Part shown: positions 24,243-32,722 of the stretch, in pieces
Layout: every line of letters starts with the position of its first letter
Position numbering within the stretch: position 1 is the first letter of the stretch
Notes under the pieces: model-generated
Seen by the model: only the letters and a program-made list of their open reading frames with translations
The model's database searches: none
What the model was told of the DNA's origin: nothing
Position numbers and translations under genes: made by a program
Source: an uncultured Muribaculaceae bacterium
GTDB taxonomy: Bacteria > Bacteroidota > Bacteroidia > Bacteroidales > Muribaculaceae
NCBI GenBank assembly: GCA_910584125.1
Contig: CAJTXU010000026.1
Span: 1 to 38,630 of the forward strand
DNA length: 38,630 bases
Direction: 5' to 3'

Positions 24243-26261
24243 TCATTTGAGACCCTTGTCGAGTTTTATCGGCGTGCGGAACACGTATCGGCATCCTCCG
24301 GCATAAGTGGTGTCGGGGATGAAACGGCATTGGAGCAGCATCGAGATCATGCGGCAGATGAAGAGTCCGGCGCCGTTGCGTCTGAGCAGCTGCTTGGCAA
24401 GCGAGAAGTCGTCGAAGAGCTGCGGGTCGTCCGGGCCGGCTGTCCTGGCGCCGACGGTGGTGATGACGAAGTCGACATACTGTTCGGCGGGGCGCAGCGA
24501 GATCTCGACCGTCCGCTCGGGCGAGTAGCTGATGGCGAGGTCGAAGATGTTCTCTATCAGCGCGGCGAGACACTCGCGGTCGGTGACAATCGTGATGTCT
24601 TCCGCGGGATATTCCACCACTATGTTGGAATGCGGGGCATTGCCGGCGGTTGCGGCTGCCTCGGTTTCGCGCAGCAGTTTGCCGAGCGGGGTCACCTCGA
24701 TGTGCCTTGACATTGAGTTATGGCCGATACAGGAGATATAGAGCAGGTCGTTGACGATGCTGCGGGTCATGAAGAGCGAGATGTTGTCCCAGCGGGCTCC
24801 GCGGCGGCGCAGGCGTTTGCTCCATGTCTCCAGTTCCATGCGCTCCTCGAAGGCGAGGGGGTCTGAGGTGTCGAGGTCGAACATCTCGTCCTTGAGTTTG
24901 ATGCGCTGGCTGTGCATGTTGTCGACCACCTCGCCCATTGTGCTGGAGTTCTTCTTGAAACGTCCCCAGTGATAGAGAGATATGATCAGAATCAGGAACA
25001 TCAGCGCGAAGGCGACGATGACGAATGTCATGATGCGTCTCGCCGAGAGGATCTCGTCGTTTCGGTTCTCGAGCTCGAGCTGCGAGTTGCGGTTCTTGAG
25101 GTCCTGGACGTCATATCTGATCTGCAGCTCGCGGTATCTCTCGGCGGCCTTGAGCTTGTTGAGCTGTTCGAGGATGGCGGTGTATTCCGTAAGTGCCTCG
25201 ATCTTGGTCTTGTCGTCGCCTGCGGCCTCCGAGGCCTTCACGAGGGCCTCGAGCAGCTGCTTGCGGACCGCGAGGGGGCGGTTCTCGGCGAGCATCTGGC
25301 GCAGCAGGGGTATGGCGGTCGGGTAGTCTCCGGTGGCTACGGCGTAATAGGCCTTGTAGTCGGGACGTTGCTGCAGCTCGTTGCTGACGTCGATGTTTCT
25401 GGCGGCCATATCCATCACCTTGGCGTTGATTTCGGCCACCTCGCCGGGACGGAGCGCCTCGTAGTTGCGCAGCAGGCGCATATAGCTGTGCAGCTTGGAG
25501 ACGTTGTAGTTGCGGTAGTGGCGTCCCCGGTCGGCATAGCTCTTCTCGAGGCCGGCTATGTTCTGTAGCACCTTGTGGTCAGCGGCCACGGCCTTGTCGG
25601 CGTCGTCGGCGTCCGAGTATATCCGGGCTGCTTCCGACTGTACATAGAGCGATAGGGTGTTGATCTTGAAATAGGGAGACGACGCCAGCACGCTGAGACG
25701 GTCGAGGTACTCCTTGAGCATGTCGCCCGAGGCGTCATTGCGCAGGTATTCGACGAGCGAGAACAGGTCGAGCAGCTGGTCGGCCGGAGTCTTGCCCTTC
25801 TTGTCGACGTCTTCGCTCAGAATGCGGATTATCTCCTTCTGGCGTTCTTCTTCAGATTTGTGCCGATTGGAGGCACTGAGTCTCTTGAGCTTGACGAAAA
25901 GCATTGTCTCCTTCTGCTCCTGCGACTCGGGAATCTTGACCACTCGGGCCTCGACGCGGGCGAGGTCAGCGTCCTCGATATAAATGGCGGCCATGATGCG
26001 GCCCAGATCGAGGCGTGTGGCGTTGTCGCCGATGCGTTCCGCTATAGAGTCGATCGACATCGCGACCCGTGGCTGTTCCTTGAGGGGAAGCACGTCGAGT
26101 ATGTCATACAGCATCCTGATCGAATCGCGCGGAGACGTGGCCGAGGCGAGCCGGGCGCGGAGCTGCGCGGCCGTCTCGTGCTGGGGGTGTGCCTGGGCCG
26201 GGGGAATGCCGGCGAGAGCGCATATCAGGATTGCGACTAATTTCAGAAAGGTTCTTTTCAT
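24243..26261 (-). CDS. TPR/transmembrane protein with degenerate histidine-kinase-like domain, copy 1
   Basis: A 672-residue paralogue of the following gene with the same order: signal peptide (MKRTFLKLVAILICALAGIPPAQA), TPR-like region, membrane helix (TFVIVAFALMFLILIISLYHW), then an ATPase-like domain with LIENIFDLAISYSP and NGAGLFICRM. As in its partner, the G1 box and a phospho-acceptor His are missing. The segments SLFMTRSIVNDLLYISCIG and LYHWGRFKKN are shared almost exactly by both copies, while the periplasmic halves differ more. This suggests different ligands feeding one output. A good promoter lies upstream at 26343-26374, making this the likely first gene of an operon running toward the helicase. 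Confidence 0.75.
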   Translation of the reverse strand: MKRTFLKLVAILICALAGIPPAQAHPQHETAAQLRARLASATSPRDSIRMLYDILDVLPLKEQPRVAMSIDSIAERIGDNATRLDLGRIMAAIYIEDADLARVEARVVKIPESQEQKETMLFVKLKRLSASNRHKSEEERQKEIIRILSEDVDKKGKTPADQLLDLFSLVEYLRNDASGDMLKEYLDRLSVLASSPYFKINTLSLYVQSEAARIYSDADDADKAVAADHKVLQNIAGLEKSYADRGRHYRNYNVSKLHSYMRLLRNYEALRPGEVAEINAKVMDMAARNIDVSNELQQRPDYKAYYAVATGDYPTAIPLLRQMLAENRPLAVRKQLLEALVKASEAAGDDKTKIEALTEYTAILEQLNKLKAAERYRELQIRYDVQDLKNRNSQLELENRNDEILSARRIMTFVIVAFALMFLILIISLYHWGRFKKNSSTMGEVVDNMHSQRIKLKDEMFDLDTSDPLAFEERMELETWSKRLRRRGARWDNISLFMTRSIVNDLLYISCIGHNSMSRHIEVTPLGKLLRETEAAATAGNAPHSNIVVEYPAEDITIVTDRECLAALIENIFDLAISYSPERTVEISLRPAEQYVDFVITTVGARTAGPDDPQLFDDFSLAKQLLRRNGAGLFICRMISMLLQCRFIPDTTYAGGCRYVFRTPIKLDKGLK

Positions 26262-26342
26262 GTCAGATTTGGTTCGGTGTTTTCCAACGGCCGTCCCGGG
26301 GCATCGGATGCTCCAATCCGGGGCATGGCCTGCTTTAAGCGG

Positions 26343-26374
26343 TAAAGTTACCTTTTTTTATCGTAATATGCAAA
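26343..26374 (-). promoter_or_regulatory. Promoter of the pseudo-kinase operon
   Basis: On the minus strand TTTG (26374-26371) and TAACTTTA (26350-26343) are 20 bp apart, close to the Bacteroidetes consensus, about 80 bp upstream of the ATG at 26261. The rest of the 250-bp gap holds only the hairpin at 26459-26486. Confidence 0.6.
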
Positions 26375-26458
26375 GAAAACCCGATAAATCGTACATATCC
26401 CGTCCGATCCGGACCTCTGCGACGGAATTGGATGGCCCGGAGGCCCATATGCCATGAC

Positions 26459-26486
26459 GGGGCGCACGGCCGTAGACGTGCGCCCC
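26459..26486 (-). terminator. GC-rich hairpin after the aquaporin gene
   Basis: GGGGCGCACG (26459-26468) and CGTGCGCCCC (26477-26486) form a perfect 10-bp stem with an 8-nt loop, 25 bp beyond the aquaporin stop. There is no U-tract, so termination may be factor-assisted. Confidence 0.55.
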
Positions 26487-26511
26487 ATCGGTGATGTCGC
26501 GACGTCAGACG

Positions 26512-27231
26512 TCAGTCTCTCTCAACCGTCTCGCACTCCTGTGTGCAGGTCACTATCTTCCAGATTATCACGGCGAGAACGGCGCCTGCGAGCGGGCCGA
26601 CGACCATAATCCAGAAGTCACCCCATGCCGCCGGGCTGAACACGGCGGGGCCAAGGCTGCGGGCGGGATTGACCGAGCAGTTGTCGACCGGTATGCCGAC
26701 GATGTTCACCAGACCGAGGCCGAGGCCGATGGCGAGACCGGCGAACTTGCCGAAGTCCTTGCGCGCGTCGGTGGCGCCGAGCACGATGAGCACGAAGAAC
26801 ATCGTGAGCAGGATCTCGGCCAGCAGGGCCATGCCCTCGCTGACGCCCGGCTGACACACGTTGGCAGCAAGGATGTTGCCGCTCGCGTCGGTGGTGCCTC
26901 CGAACTTGAAGACCTCGGCGTTCTCGCCTCCCATCTGCCAGAACCAGTAGAGGAAGCCGGCGCCGACTATCGCTCCGGCGCACTGGAACAGGATGTAGAA
27001 GAAGCAATCCTTGGGCGACATCTTGTTGCTCAGCAGCATTGCGAACGATACGGCGGGATTCACGTGGCATCCCGAGATGTTGCCGATGCAGTAGCAGAGG
27101 CACACCAGCACGAGTCCGAAACAGAGCCCGATGCCGAGCCCCCCGATCGACGGCCCTGCCAGCACGGCGCTTCCGCATGCCAGCAGCACGAGAAACATGG
27201 TGCCGAAAAATTCAGCCAGATACTTTTTCAT
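26512..27231 (-). CDS. Aquaporin (MIP family channel)
   Basis: A 239-residue inner-membrane channel with six hydrophobic helices and both family half-helices: CHVNPAVSFA (residues about 57-66) and CSVNPARSLGPA (about 190). The C-terminal half retains the Arg of the selectivity filter. It resembles water-selective AqpZ-type proteins more than glycerol facilitators, but selectivity cannot be settled by eye. An insertion of about 20 residues in the middle loop (GTTDASGNILAANVCQPG) is longer than in E. coli AqpZ. It follows the antiporter gene by 64 bp on the same strand, and a hairpin closes the transcript. Together they suggest osmotic and ion homeostasis. Confidence 0.9.
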   Translation of the reverse strand: MKKYLAEFFGTMFLVLLACGSAVLAGPSIGGLGIGLCFGLVLVCLCYCIGNISGCHVNPAVSFAMLLSNKMSPKDCFFYILFQCAGAIVGAGFLYWFWQMGGENAEVFKFGGTTDASGNILAANVCQPGVSEGMALLAEILLTMFFVLIVLGATDARKDFGKFAGLAIGLGLGLVNIVGIPVDNCSVNPARSLGPAVFSPAAWGDFWIMVVGPLAGAVLAVIIWKIVTCTQECETVERD

Positions 27232-27295
27232 AACAATGTGTGTTTTTGTAGTTTATAATAGGGTAGATAGCATTTCTCATTTGCCGGGGGCGGAA

Positions 27296-29281
27296 TCAGA
27301 ATTGTTTCGGATAGACCAGCATCAGGTTGTGACGGCTGAAATATCTGCTCAGGAATCCCGGCAGCGACTCGAGGTCGGAGCTGTAGGATATAGAGCCCTT
27401 CCGGGCTCCGACCACCACCATGAGGTCGTCGTCGCCCACGTTGCCCGACAGGAGGATGAAGTCGTCGTAAGAGTCGAGATACTCGAATTTCACGTCGACC
27501 TCCACCTTGTCGTCGGCTATGGCGGTGCGCACGAATTCCTCGGTTTCCTTATATAATATAAACGTCAGTCGGGCCTCAATGTTGAAGGCGAGCATTGCGA
27601 TTCTTGACACCCAGAGGTGGAAACCGGTCTCGTATTCGGCCTTGCGCGGCACGACGACCACGATGCGCGTCACCGTGTCGACCGGTATGAAACAGCGCGA
27701 CATGATCACCATGCGGTTGGTCGTGTCGAGAAGCTGCTCGACGAGCGAGCCGTAGAATGTGTCGACGATGTTGGCCTTTCGGTGCAGGCCAATCATGATC
27801 TCGGTGGCCTCCTGCTCGACGGCGACATTGCGCAGGGCCGAGGTGACGTTGATGTCGAAGCGCTCGATGGCGCGGACCTCGACGTCCATCTGCTCGGCGA
27901 CGCCGACGGCGCTCTGCATGGCGTTGCGGCCCATGGCGCGCGCCCGCGGGTCGTCGCTGTTGCGCACGAACAGCACGGTGAGCGGGTTGCGGTTGAGGCG
28001 GTTGCGCATCGACACGGCCATGCGCGTTAGTCCCTCTGAGGTCAGAGGGTTCGACACCGACACGATCTGGCGCGCGTATTCGGTGGTGCCGATGTCTTCC
28101 TGCTCAAGGTCGCGGGCGGTGATCCGCATCCTGATGCGCTTGGCGGCGCGCTCGGTGACCACCGACGCCACCACGCAGCATATCAGTATCATGACAACGG
28201 CTCCGTTCATTATGTCCTCGCTCAGTATCCCGTATTGGAATCCGACCATCACGGCCGCGATTGTGGCAGCGGCCTTGCCGCTGGTGAGACCGAACATCAG
28301 TTTGCGTTCGTTGCCGTCGAGGCCGCACAGGCGCTGGGCCGCGTAGCAGGCGAGCCATTTCGAGCCCAGGGCGAGCAGCGACATGTTGGCCGCCACCCAT
28401 ATCACGCCCCATCCCTTGAATATCACACCGACGTTGATGAGCATCCCGACCCCTATCAGGAAGTAGGGCACGAATATCGAGTCGCCGACGAAGCGGATGT
28501 TCTTCATCAGCGGCGAGCGGCCCGGAATCATGCGGTTGAGCACCAGGCCGGCGTAGAAGGCCCCGAGTATGGCCTCAAGCCCGATGAGCCTGGCCGCGAG
28601 CGACGACAGGAACACCAGGGCGAGGATGAAGATGTATTGCGACACAGGCTCGGAGTTCGAGCGGAAAAACCTGCGAGTCACGAACGGAAAGGCGTATCCG
28701 ACTGAGACGCAGAACACTCCGGTCAGCGCGAGCATCCGGGCAAGCGTCGCCCCGTCGAATCTGCCTGAGACATTGGTCTGCACGACACCCGCCAGACAAA
28801 ACAGCGCGAGCATCACGGCCACAATCGTGCCGCACACCGCCACGACCGCACCCCGCTCGTTCTGAAGTCCGAATCGGCTTACGACCGGATAGGAGACGAG
28901 CGTATGGGCGGCATACATCGACGCGATGAGCAAAGCCGTGTCCCACCCGACGCCGAACGCCAGCCTCGAACCGATCACTCCGGCCGCCATCGGCAGCAGG
29001 AACGACAGGAGACCGAACGCCACTCCGCGCCTGTATTGTTGCTTGAGATGGAACATGTCGATCTCGACGGCCGCCTGGAACATGATGTAGAGGATGCCGA
29101 CCTCTCCGAAGATGCGGAAGCTCGCGTCGCGCTCCAAAAGCCCGAAGCCATACGGGCCCACGGCCATACCGGCTATGATCATCCCGACGATGGGGGGTAT
29201 CTTCAGCCGTCTGAACACCACCGGGCCCAGAAGGATGATCACGAGGACAAGCAGGAATATGGCTACGGGCTGTGAAATCAT
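27296..29281 (-). CDS. CPA2-type cation:proton antiporter with C-terminal USP-like region
   Basis: A 661-residue membrane protein. About 12-13 hydrophobic segments occupy residues 1-385, beginning SQPVAIFLLVLVIILLGPVV and including LKIPPIVGMIIAGM, a hallmark of CPA2 exchangers. The cytoplasmic remainder (about 400-661) resembles two universal-stress-protein-like units (PLTVLFVRNSDDPRA; MVIMSRCFIPVD). The segment CGTIVAVMLAL lacks the Asp found in many Na+/H+ antiporters at this point; a hydrophobic residue there seems usual in the Bacteroidales subgroup. The transported ion is uncertain (Na+ or K+). It is 19 bp downstream of the TatD gene, in a five-gene same-strand run. Confidence 0.85.
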   Translation of the reverse strand: MISQPVAIFLLVLVIILLGPVVFRRLKIPPIVGMIIAGMAVGPYGFGLLERDASFRIFGEVGILYIMFQAAVEIDMFHLKQQYRRGVAFGLLSFLLPMAAGVIGSRLAFGVGWDTALLIASMYAAHTLVSYPVVSRFGLQNERGAVVAVCGTIVAVMLALFCLAGVVQTNVSGRFDGATLARMLALTGVFCVSVGYAFPFVTRRFFRSNSEPVSQYIFILALVFLSSLAARLIGLEAILGAFYAGLVLNRMIPGRSPLMKNIRFVGDSIFVPYFLIGVGMLINVGVIFKGWGVIWVAANMSLLALGSKWLACYAAQRLCGLDGNERKLMFGLTSGKAAATIAAVMVGFQYGILSEDIMNGAVVMILICCVVASVVTERAAKRIRMRITARDLEQEDIGTTEYARQIVSVSNPLTSEGLTRMAVSMRNRLNRNPLTVLFVRNSDDPRARAMGRNAMQSAVGVAEQMDVEVRAIERFDINVTSALRNVAVEQEATEIMIGLHRKANIVDTFYGSLVEQLLDTTNRMVIMSRCFIPVDTVTRIVVVVPRKAEYETGFHLWVSRIAMLAFNIEARLTFILYKETEEFVRTAIADDKVEVDVKFEYLDSYDDFILLSGNVGDDDLMVVVGARKGSISYSSDLESLPGFLSRYFSRHNLMLVYPKQF

Positions 29282-29300
29282 AATGCTCGGGTCATGGAAT

Positions 29301-30077
29301 TCAGGGAGGCGGGAATCCGAATATCCTGGCGGCCGCCTCGTCGGTGGCGCGCTCGGTCTGTTCGGGAGTGACGCCCAATGTTGACGCCACGCAGTCGCGG
29401 ATGTAGACGATGCGGGCGCTTTCGTTGGTCTGCCCTCTCTTCGGCGCGGGCGATAGCCATGGGGAGTCGGTCTCGAGCAGGATGCGTCCGAGGCCGATTT
29501 CGGGTAGCGCCTCGCGGAGCAGCGGAGCGTTCTTGAAGGTCACCACGCCATTGATGCCGAACAAGGGGTCGCACACCTCGCGGATGCGCCTGACGTCGGC
29601 CAACGTGCCTGTGAAACTGTGGAAAATCAGTTCGGGCAGCGGTCCTTCCGCCTCTCTGATCACGCGCAGGGTGTCGTCGAGGCCGTCGCGGCAGTGTATT
29701 ATCACCGGCAGACCGTATTGCCGCGCCCAGACAAGCTGACGGGCGAACGCCTCGCGCTGCTCGTCTCGCATCGAGTCGTCGTGATAGTGGTCAATGCCCA
29801 CTTCGCCGATGGCCGCGAAGTCACCGGGCAGCATGGTCTCCATGGCGTCGAGGACTTCGCGCCAGTCTTCGCCCAGGTCGGTGGGATGGAGACCTAAGGC
29901 CAGACGCGTGTTGTCGGGGAAATGCTCGTGGAGAGTCCTCATGTCGGGCAGCGAGGCGAGATTCACGCATGGGAACACCATGCGCGTCACTCCCGCCTCG
30001 ATGGCGCGTTCCACGGCGCCTATGCCGCCGTCGGCATAGGCGTCGGGCATATACAGATGGGTGTGGGTGTCGGTCAT
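29301..30077 (-). CDS. TatD-family metal-dependent hydrolase
   Basis: A 258-residue protein of the TatD DNase/hydrolase family. Metal ligands are recognisable: TDTHTHL at the N-terminus (H-x-H), AIGEVGIDHYH (Glu), VIIHCRD, IFHSFTG and LLETDSPWL (Asp). The family members are cytoplasmic 3'-5' exonucleases or general phosphodiesterases. The length is normal. Its ATG overlaps the stop codon of the polyprenyl synthase gene by 4 nt (ATGA), so the two are translationally coupled. Confidence 0.93.
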   Translation of the reverse strand: MTDTHTHLYMPDAYADGGIGAVERAIEAGVTRMVFPCVNLASLPDMRTLHEHFPDNTRLALGLHPTDLGEDWREVLDAMETMLPGDFAAIGEVGIDHYHDDSMRDEQREAFARQLVWARQYGLPVIIHCRDGLDDTLRVIREAEGPLPELIFHSFTGTLADVRRIREVCDPLFGINGVVTFKNAPLLREALPEIGLGRILLETDSPWLSPAPKRGQTNESARIVYIRDCVASTLGVTPEQTERATDEAAARIFGFPPP

Positions 30078-31042
30078 TTCTTGCGGCCGGTGAGCTTGTC
30101 GACGAGCAGACGGAACGGCTCGCGCGCCTCGTCGTCGAGCGACGTGGCCTTGAGCGCCGCCAGAGCCTTCGAACTGTAGTGGAGTATCGCCTCGCGGCAG
30201 GTCTTCGACATGCCCATTCGCTCATAGAGCTTCGTCACGATCCTTACTTTCGTGTCGCCGGCCGGAAGCTTCATGGCCTCGGCGAGGGCCTTGGCGTCGG
30301 GTGTGCCGGTCTGCAGGGCCGAGAGCAGCAGATACGACTTCTTGTTGTTGTTGATGTCGCCGCCGATCGGCTTGCCGAATGTCATCGAGTCTCCGAACAC
30401 GTCGAGCCAGTCGTCCTGGATCTGGAAGGCGAGGCCGAGCATCATGCCGTATTCGGCCATCTTCGAGGCGTCCTGGTCGGATGCGCCGCCGATCAGCGCG
30501 CCGATGCGGGTGGCGGCTCCGAGCAGAGCGCCGGTCTTGTCGCCCACCATGCGCAGGTAGTCGTCGAGGGTGACGTCGTCGGCGGTCTCGAAGTCCATGT
30601 CGAGGCGCTGGCCCTCATAGACGCGCAGCGCCATATCGTTGAAAGCGTCGAGCACGCGGCGCAGTATGCCGTCGCCGACCTTCGAGACGCACTGCGTGGC
30701 CAGGGTCAGCATCGTGTCTCCGGAGAGGATGGCCGTATTGACGTCCCACTTGGAGTGTACTGTGGGACGGCCGCGGCGCAGGTCGCTGTTGTCCATCACG
30801 TCGTCGTGAAGCAGCGTGAAGTTGTGGAACATCTCGAGGCCGACGGCCGCGTTCTCCGCCTCGTCGGGGTTGCCGCCGAAGGCGTCGGCGGCCATGAGCG
30901 TCAGCGACGGGCGCAGGCGCTTGCCCCCTGCAGTCATCGAATAGGTCACGGGCTCGTAAAGCCCCTTGAGCGCTCCGCCGGGGAGCTCTATGTCGCGCAG
31001 CACCTTCTCTATGTGCGCGCTGTAGTCAGAAAATTTCTTCAT
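30074..31042 (-). CDS. Polyprenyl (geranylgeranyl/farnesyl-type) diphosphate synthase
   Basis: A 322-residue trans-prenyltransferase that elongates allylic diphosphates with isopentenyl diphosphate. The first Asp-rich motif is LLHDDVMDNSDLRRGRP and the second is FQIQDDWLDVFGD. GGKRLRP near residue 57 binds the diphosphate. Product chain length cannot be set by eye. It feeds quinone or undecaprenyl-precursor synthesis in the cytoplasm. It is followed by an overlapping tatD-like gene. Confidence 0.93.
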   Translation of the reverse strand: MKKFSDYSAHIEKVLRDIELPGGALKGLYEPVTYSMTAGGKRLRPSLTLMAADAFGGNPDEAENAAVGLEMFHNFTLLHDDVMDNSDLRRGRPTVHSKWDVNTAILSGDTMLTLATQCVSKVGDGILRRVLDAFNDMALRVYEGQRLDMDFETADDVTLDDYLRMVGDKTGALLGAATRIGALIGGASDQDASKMAEYGMMLGLAFQIQDDWLDVFGDSMTFGKPIGGDINNNKKSYLLLSALQTGTPDAKALAEAMKLPAGDTKVRIVTKLYERMGMSKTCREAILHYSSKALAALKATSLDDEAREPFRLLVDKLTGRKK

Positions 31043-31114
31043 TTCAATCAGGATAAATGACGCGGGCCGCGCCGAGCCGCCCGGTGAATGTCGTTCAGCG
31101 TATTTGCGTTGGTG

Positions 31115-31696
31115 TTATTCGGCGTATTTCTGATATATTTCCGTGGGGACGTCCACGCCCTTGTCCATGCGGAGCACGGTGCGGAACCCGATCAGGAAAC
31201 GGTTGTAGGTGGCCGTGTCGGTCCCGCAGGCCTTGCGGAACTCCTGGAGGTCACGGTCGACGTCGGCGACCTTCATGTTGCCCTCGCGTATGGCGCCCAG
31301 ATACTCCAGGCCGAGATGGTAGCCGAGTCTCTGGAGGTCTTCCGAGCCTCCGAGCTTATATGCCTTCATCTTGTCGGAAAGCGAGAGCGATCCGATATGC
31401 TGCTCGTATTCCAACGAGAAATTCTCGAGGTCGTCGCCCTTGTATCGGTCGTAAGCATAGCTTGTGGCCAGGGCCATGGTGTCGATGCGTGCGCCGGGCA
31501 CACGTCCCAGTGCGGCGTCGATGACGAATCGGGCCACCGAGTCGGGCGACACATGCTTCATCATATAGTCCATGCGGCCCGCGTCGCCGATCTTGTCGAA
31601 ATTGTCGGGGAAGACGCTGTACCTCTTGTCCTTGCCGCCACATGCCGTCAGCAGCAGGGCGAGTGATGCCGTGATCGGCAGTAATGTTTTCTTCAT
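31115..31696 (-). CDS. Small predicted lipoprotein
   Basis: A 193-residue protein with a clear lipoprotein signal (MKKTLLPITASLALLLTACG, Cys19). The remainder is helical and hydrophilic (DAGRMDYMMKHVSPDSVARF; YHLGLEYLGAIREGNMKVAD). The family is not recognised beyond a Bacteroidales lipoprotein. It is first in the same-strand run leading to the prenyl synthase, 72 bp upstream of it. A TAATTTTG box at 31793-31786 may belong to its promoter. Confidence 0.75.
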   Translation of the reverse strand: MKKTLLPITASLALLLTACGGKDKRYSVFPDNFDKIGDAGRMDYMMKHVSPDSVARFVIDAALGRVPGARIDTMALATSYAYDRYKGDDLENFSLEYEQHIGSLSLSDKMKAYKLGGSEDLQRLGYHLGLEYLGAIREGNMKVADVDRDLQEFRKACGTDTATYNRFLIGFRTVLRMDKGVDVPTEIYQKYAE

Positions 31697-31785
31697 GTCG
31701 AAAGAAGATTAGGTTGCTGTCTGCGCGGGCGCCGGGTGCGCGTCGGAAAGAAGCGACGAGAAGCGTCCCGCGGAGAAAATCACTG

Positions 31786-31793
31786 CAAAATTA
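31786..31793 (-). promoter_or_regulatory. Candidate -7 box for the lipoprotein gene
   Basis: TAATTTTG on the minus strand, about 90 bp upstream of the ATG at 31696. No TTTG box is seen at the expected spacing. Confidence 0.35.
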
Positions 31794-31814
31794 ATAATTT
31801 TTCGGCAAACGCTA

Positions 31815-31844
31815 TTGTAAATTGGATAAAAAGCATTAACTTTG
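31815..31844 (+). promoter_or_regulatory. Promoter of tRNA-Ser
   Basis: TTG at 31815-31817 and TAACTTTG at 31837-31844 are separated by 19 bp, matching the Bacteroidetes -33/-7 pattern. The tRNA begins 17 bp after the -7 box. Confidence 0.65.
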
Positions 31845-31860
31845 CAGACGAAAACAGGAA

Positions 31861-31951
31861 GGAGTGATGCTCGAGTGGCTGAAGAGGCACGCCTGGAAAG
31901 CGTGTGTGCGCCAAAAGCGTACCGCGAGTTCGAATCTCGCTCACTCCGCCA
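31861..31951 (+). tRNA. tRNA-Ser (anticodon GGA)
   Basis: Acceptor strand GGAGTGA (31861-31867) pairs with TCACTCC (31941-31947), then discriminator G and an encoded CCA. The anticodon loop reads CTGGAAA. A long variable arm follows, as expected for serine tRNAs. The T-loop GTTCGAATC is intact. The length is 91 nt. Confidence 0.95.
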
Positions 31952-31961
31952 AAATCGACCT

Positions 31962-32000
31962 AAAACGCTGATAATCAAGCAATTGAGAATCGGCGTTTTT
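31962..32000 (+). terminator. Intrinsic terminator of tRNA-Ser
   Basis: AAAACGCTGAT (31962-31972) pairs with ATCGGCGTTTT (31989-31999) with one G-T pair. A T-rich tract continues (TTTTTCTGTTTTTC). Confidence 0.75.
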
Positions 32001-32115
32001 CTGTTTTTCTAATCCTTGTGGCCTATTTGGGTCTGGATATGCGGTAAGATTGGAAATAAGAGATTGGAAATCAGAATAAAAATGCTAAGAATAGGAACAT
32101 CAAGAACATTCGGCC

Positions 32116-32631
32116 ATGTCTAAAGCTTCACTCAAAAAGACTCTCGCCAAGATGGACAGCGCATCGCTCGTCGAGCTGATCTGCGAGATGTATGATGCAC
32201 GACCGGAAGCCAGGGATTATCTCGAATACTGGCTTTCGCCTGACCCGGACGCCGCGTTCGAGAAGGCGCGCGAGGAAGTCTGGAAGAAGTTCTTCTTCTC
32301 TTCGGGCAAGAAGCGCGGGCTTCCCACGGCCACCGAACTGAAGAAGATAGTGAAGTATTATTCCCTGCTGTCGTATGATTCGGAGCGTATCGCGTCGCTG
32401 ATGATATATGTCGCCGAGGTTCAGGCTGTCTGGCTCGGCGACCGCACTACTGGCTTCACCGCGGGCCTGAGGTCTCTTGAGAATAACGTCAGCCAGGCCC
32501 GGACGTATGTGGAGCAGGCCGGCCTCGACGACCTTTTCCGTCTGCGTCTGGAGAAAATCGATTCGCAGGTACGCTCCCTTGCCGACAATCCTCCCGAGAC
32601 ACGTCGGGGCCGTCGTCGCCGCTGGTGGTGA
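32116..32631 (+). CDS. DUF6155-family protein
   Basis: A 171-residue helical protein beginning MSKASLKKTLAKMDSASLVE. It is recognised as the DUF6155 type by the N-terminal LVELICEMYDARPEARDYLE and the FFSSGKKRGLPTATELKK segment. The C-terminus is very basic (RRGRRRRWW), so nucleic-acid contact is possible. Function is unknown; there is no signal peptide or membrane segment. It stands alone between the tRNA and a broken sensor gene. Confidence 0.7.
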   Translation: MSKASLKKTLAKMDSASLVELICEMYDARPEARDYLEYWLSPDPDAAFEKAREEVWKKFFFSSGKKRGLPTATELKKIVKYYSLLSYDSERIASLMIYVAEVQAVWLGDRTTGFTAGLRSLENNVSQARTYVEQAGLDDLFRLRLEKIDSQVRSLADNPPETRRGRRRRWW

Positions 32632-32679
32632 ATTTGAATTTTTTTATGCGACAATTGCTCTAATTTCAGGAATTCCAGC

Positions 32680-32687
32680 TATATTTG
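32680..32687 (+). promoter_or_regulatory. Candidate -7 box of the propeller-sensor gene
   Basis: TATATTTG fits TAnnTTTG, 35 bp before the ATG at 32723. A TTG at 32655-32657 is 22 bp upstream, slightly too far. Confidence 0.45.
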
Positions 32688-32722
32688 CGTCCGAATGGCT
32701 CCTTGACGGCCTTCTGACTGAT

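Noticed and set aside
27296..29281. Loss of a catalytic Asp in the CPA2 antiporter
   Set aside because: A hydrophobic residue at this point seems usual in the Bacteroidales subgroup, so it is probably not a defect of this copy.
29969..31060. A 363-codon plus-strand frame
   Set aside because: Antisense to the TatD and prenyl synthase genes, both of which carry full catalytic motifs.
31861..32115. tRNA-Ser as an integration site for the downstream island
   Set aside because: No second copy of the tRNA 3' end and no integrase gene were seen. The island begins about 1.7 kb later inside the sensor gene.
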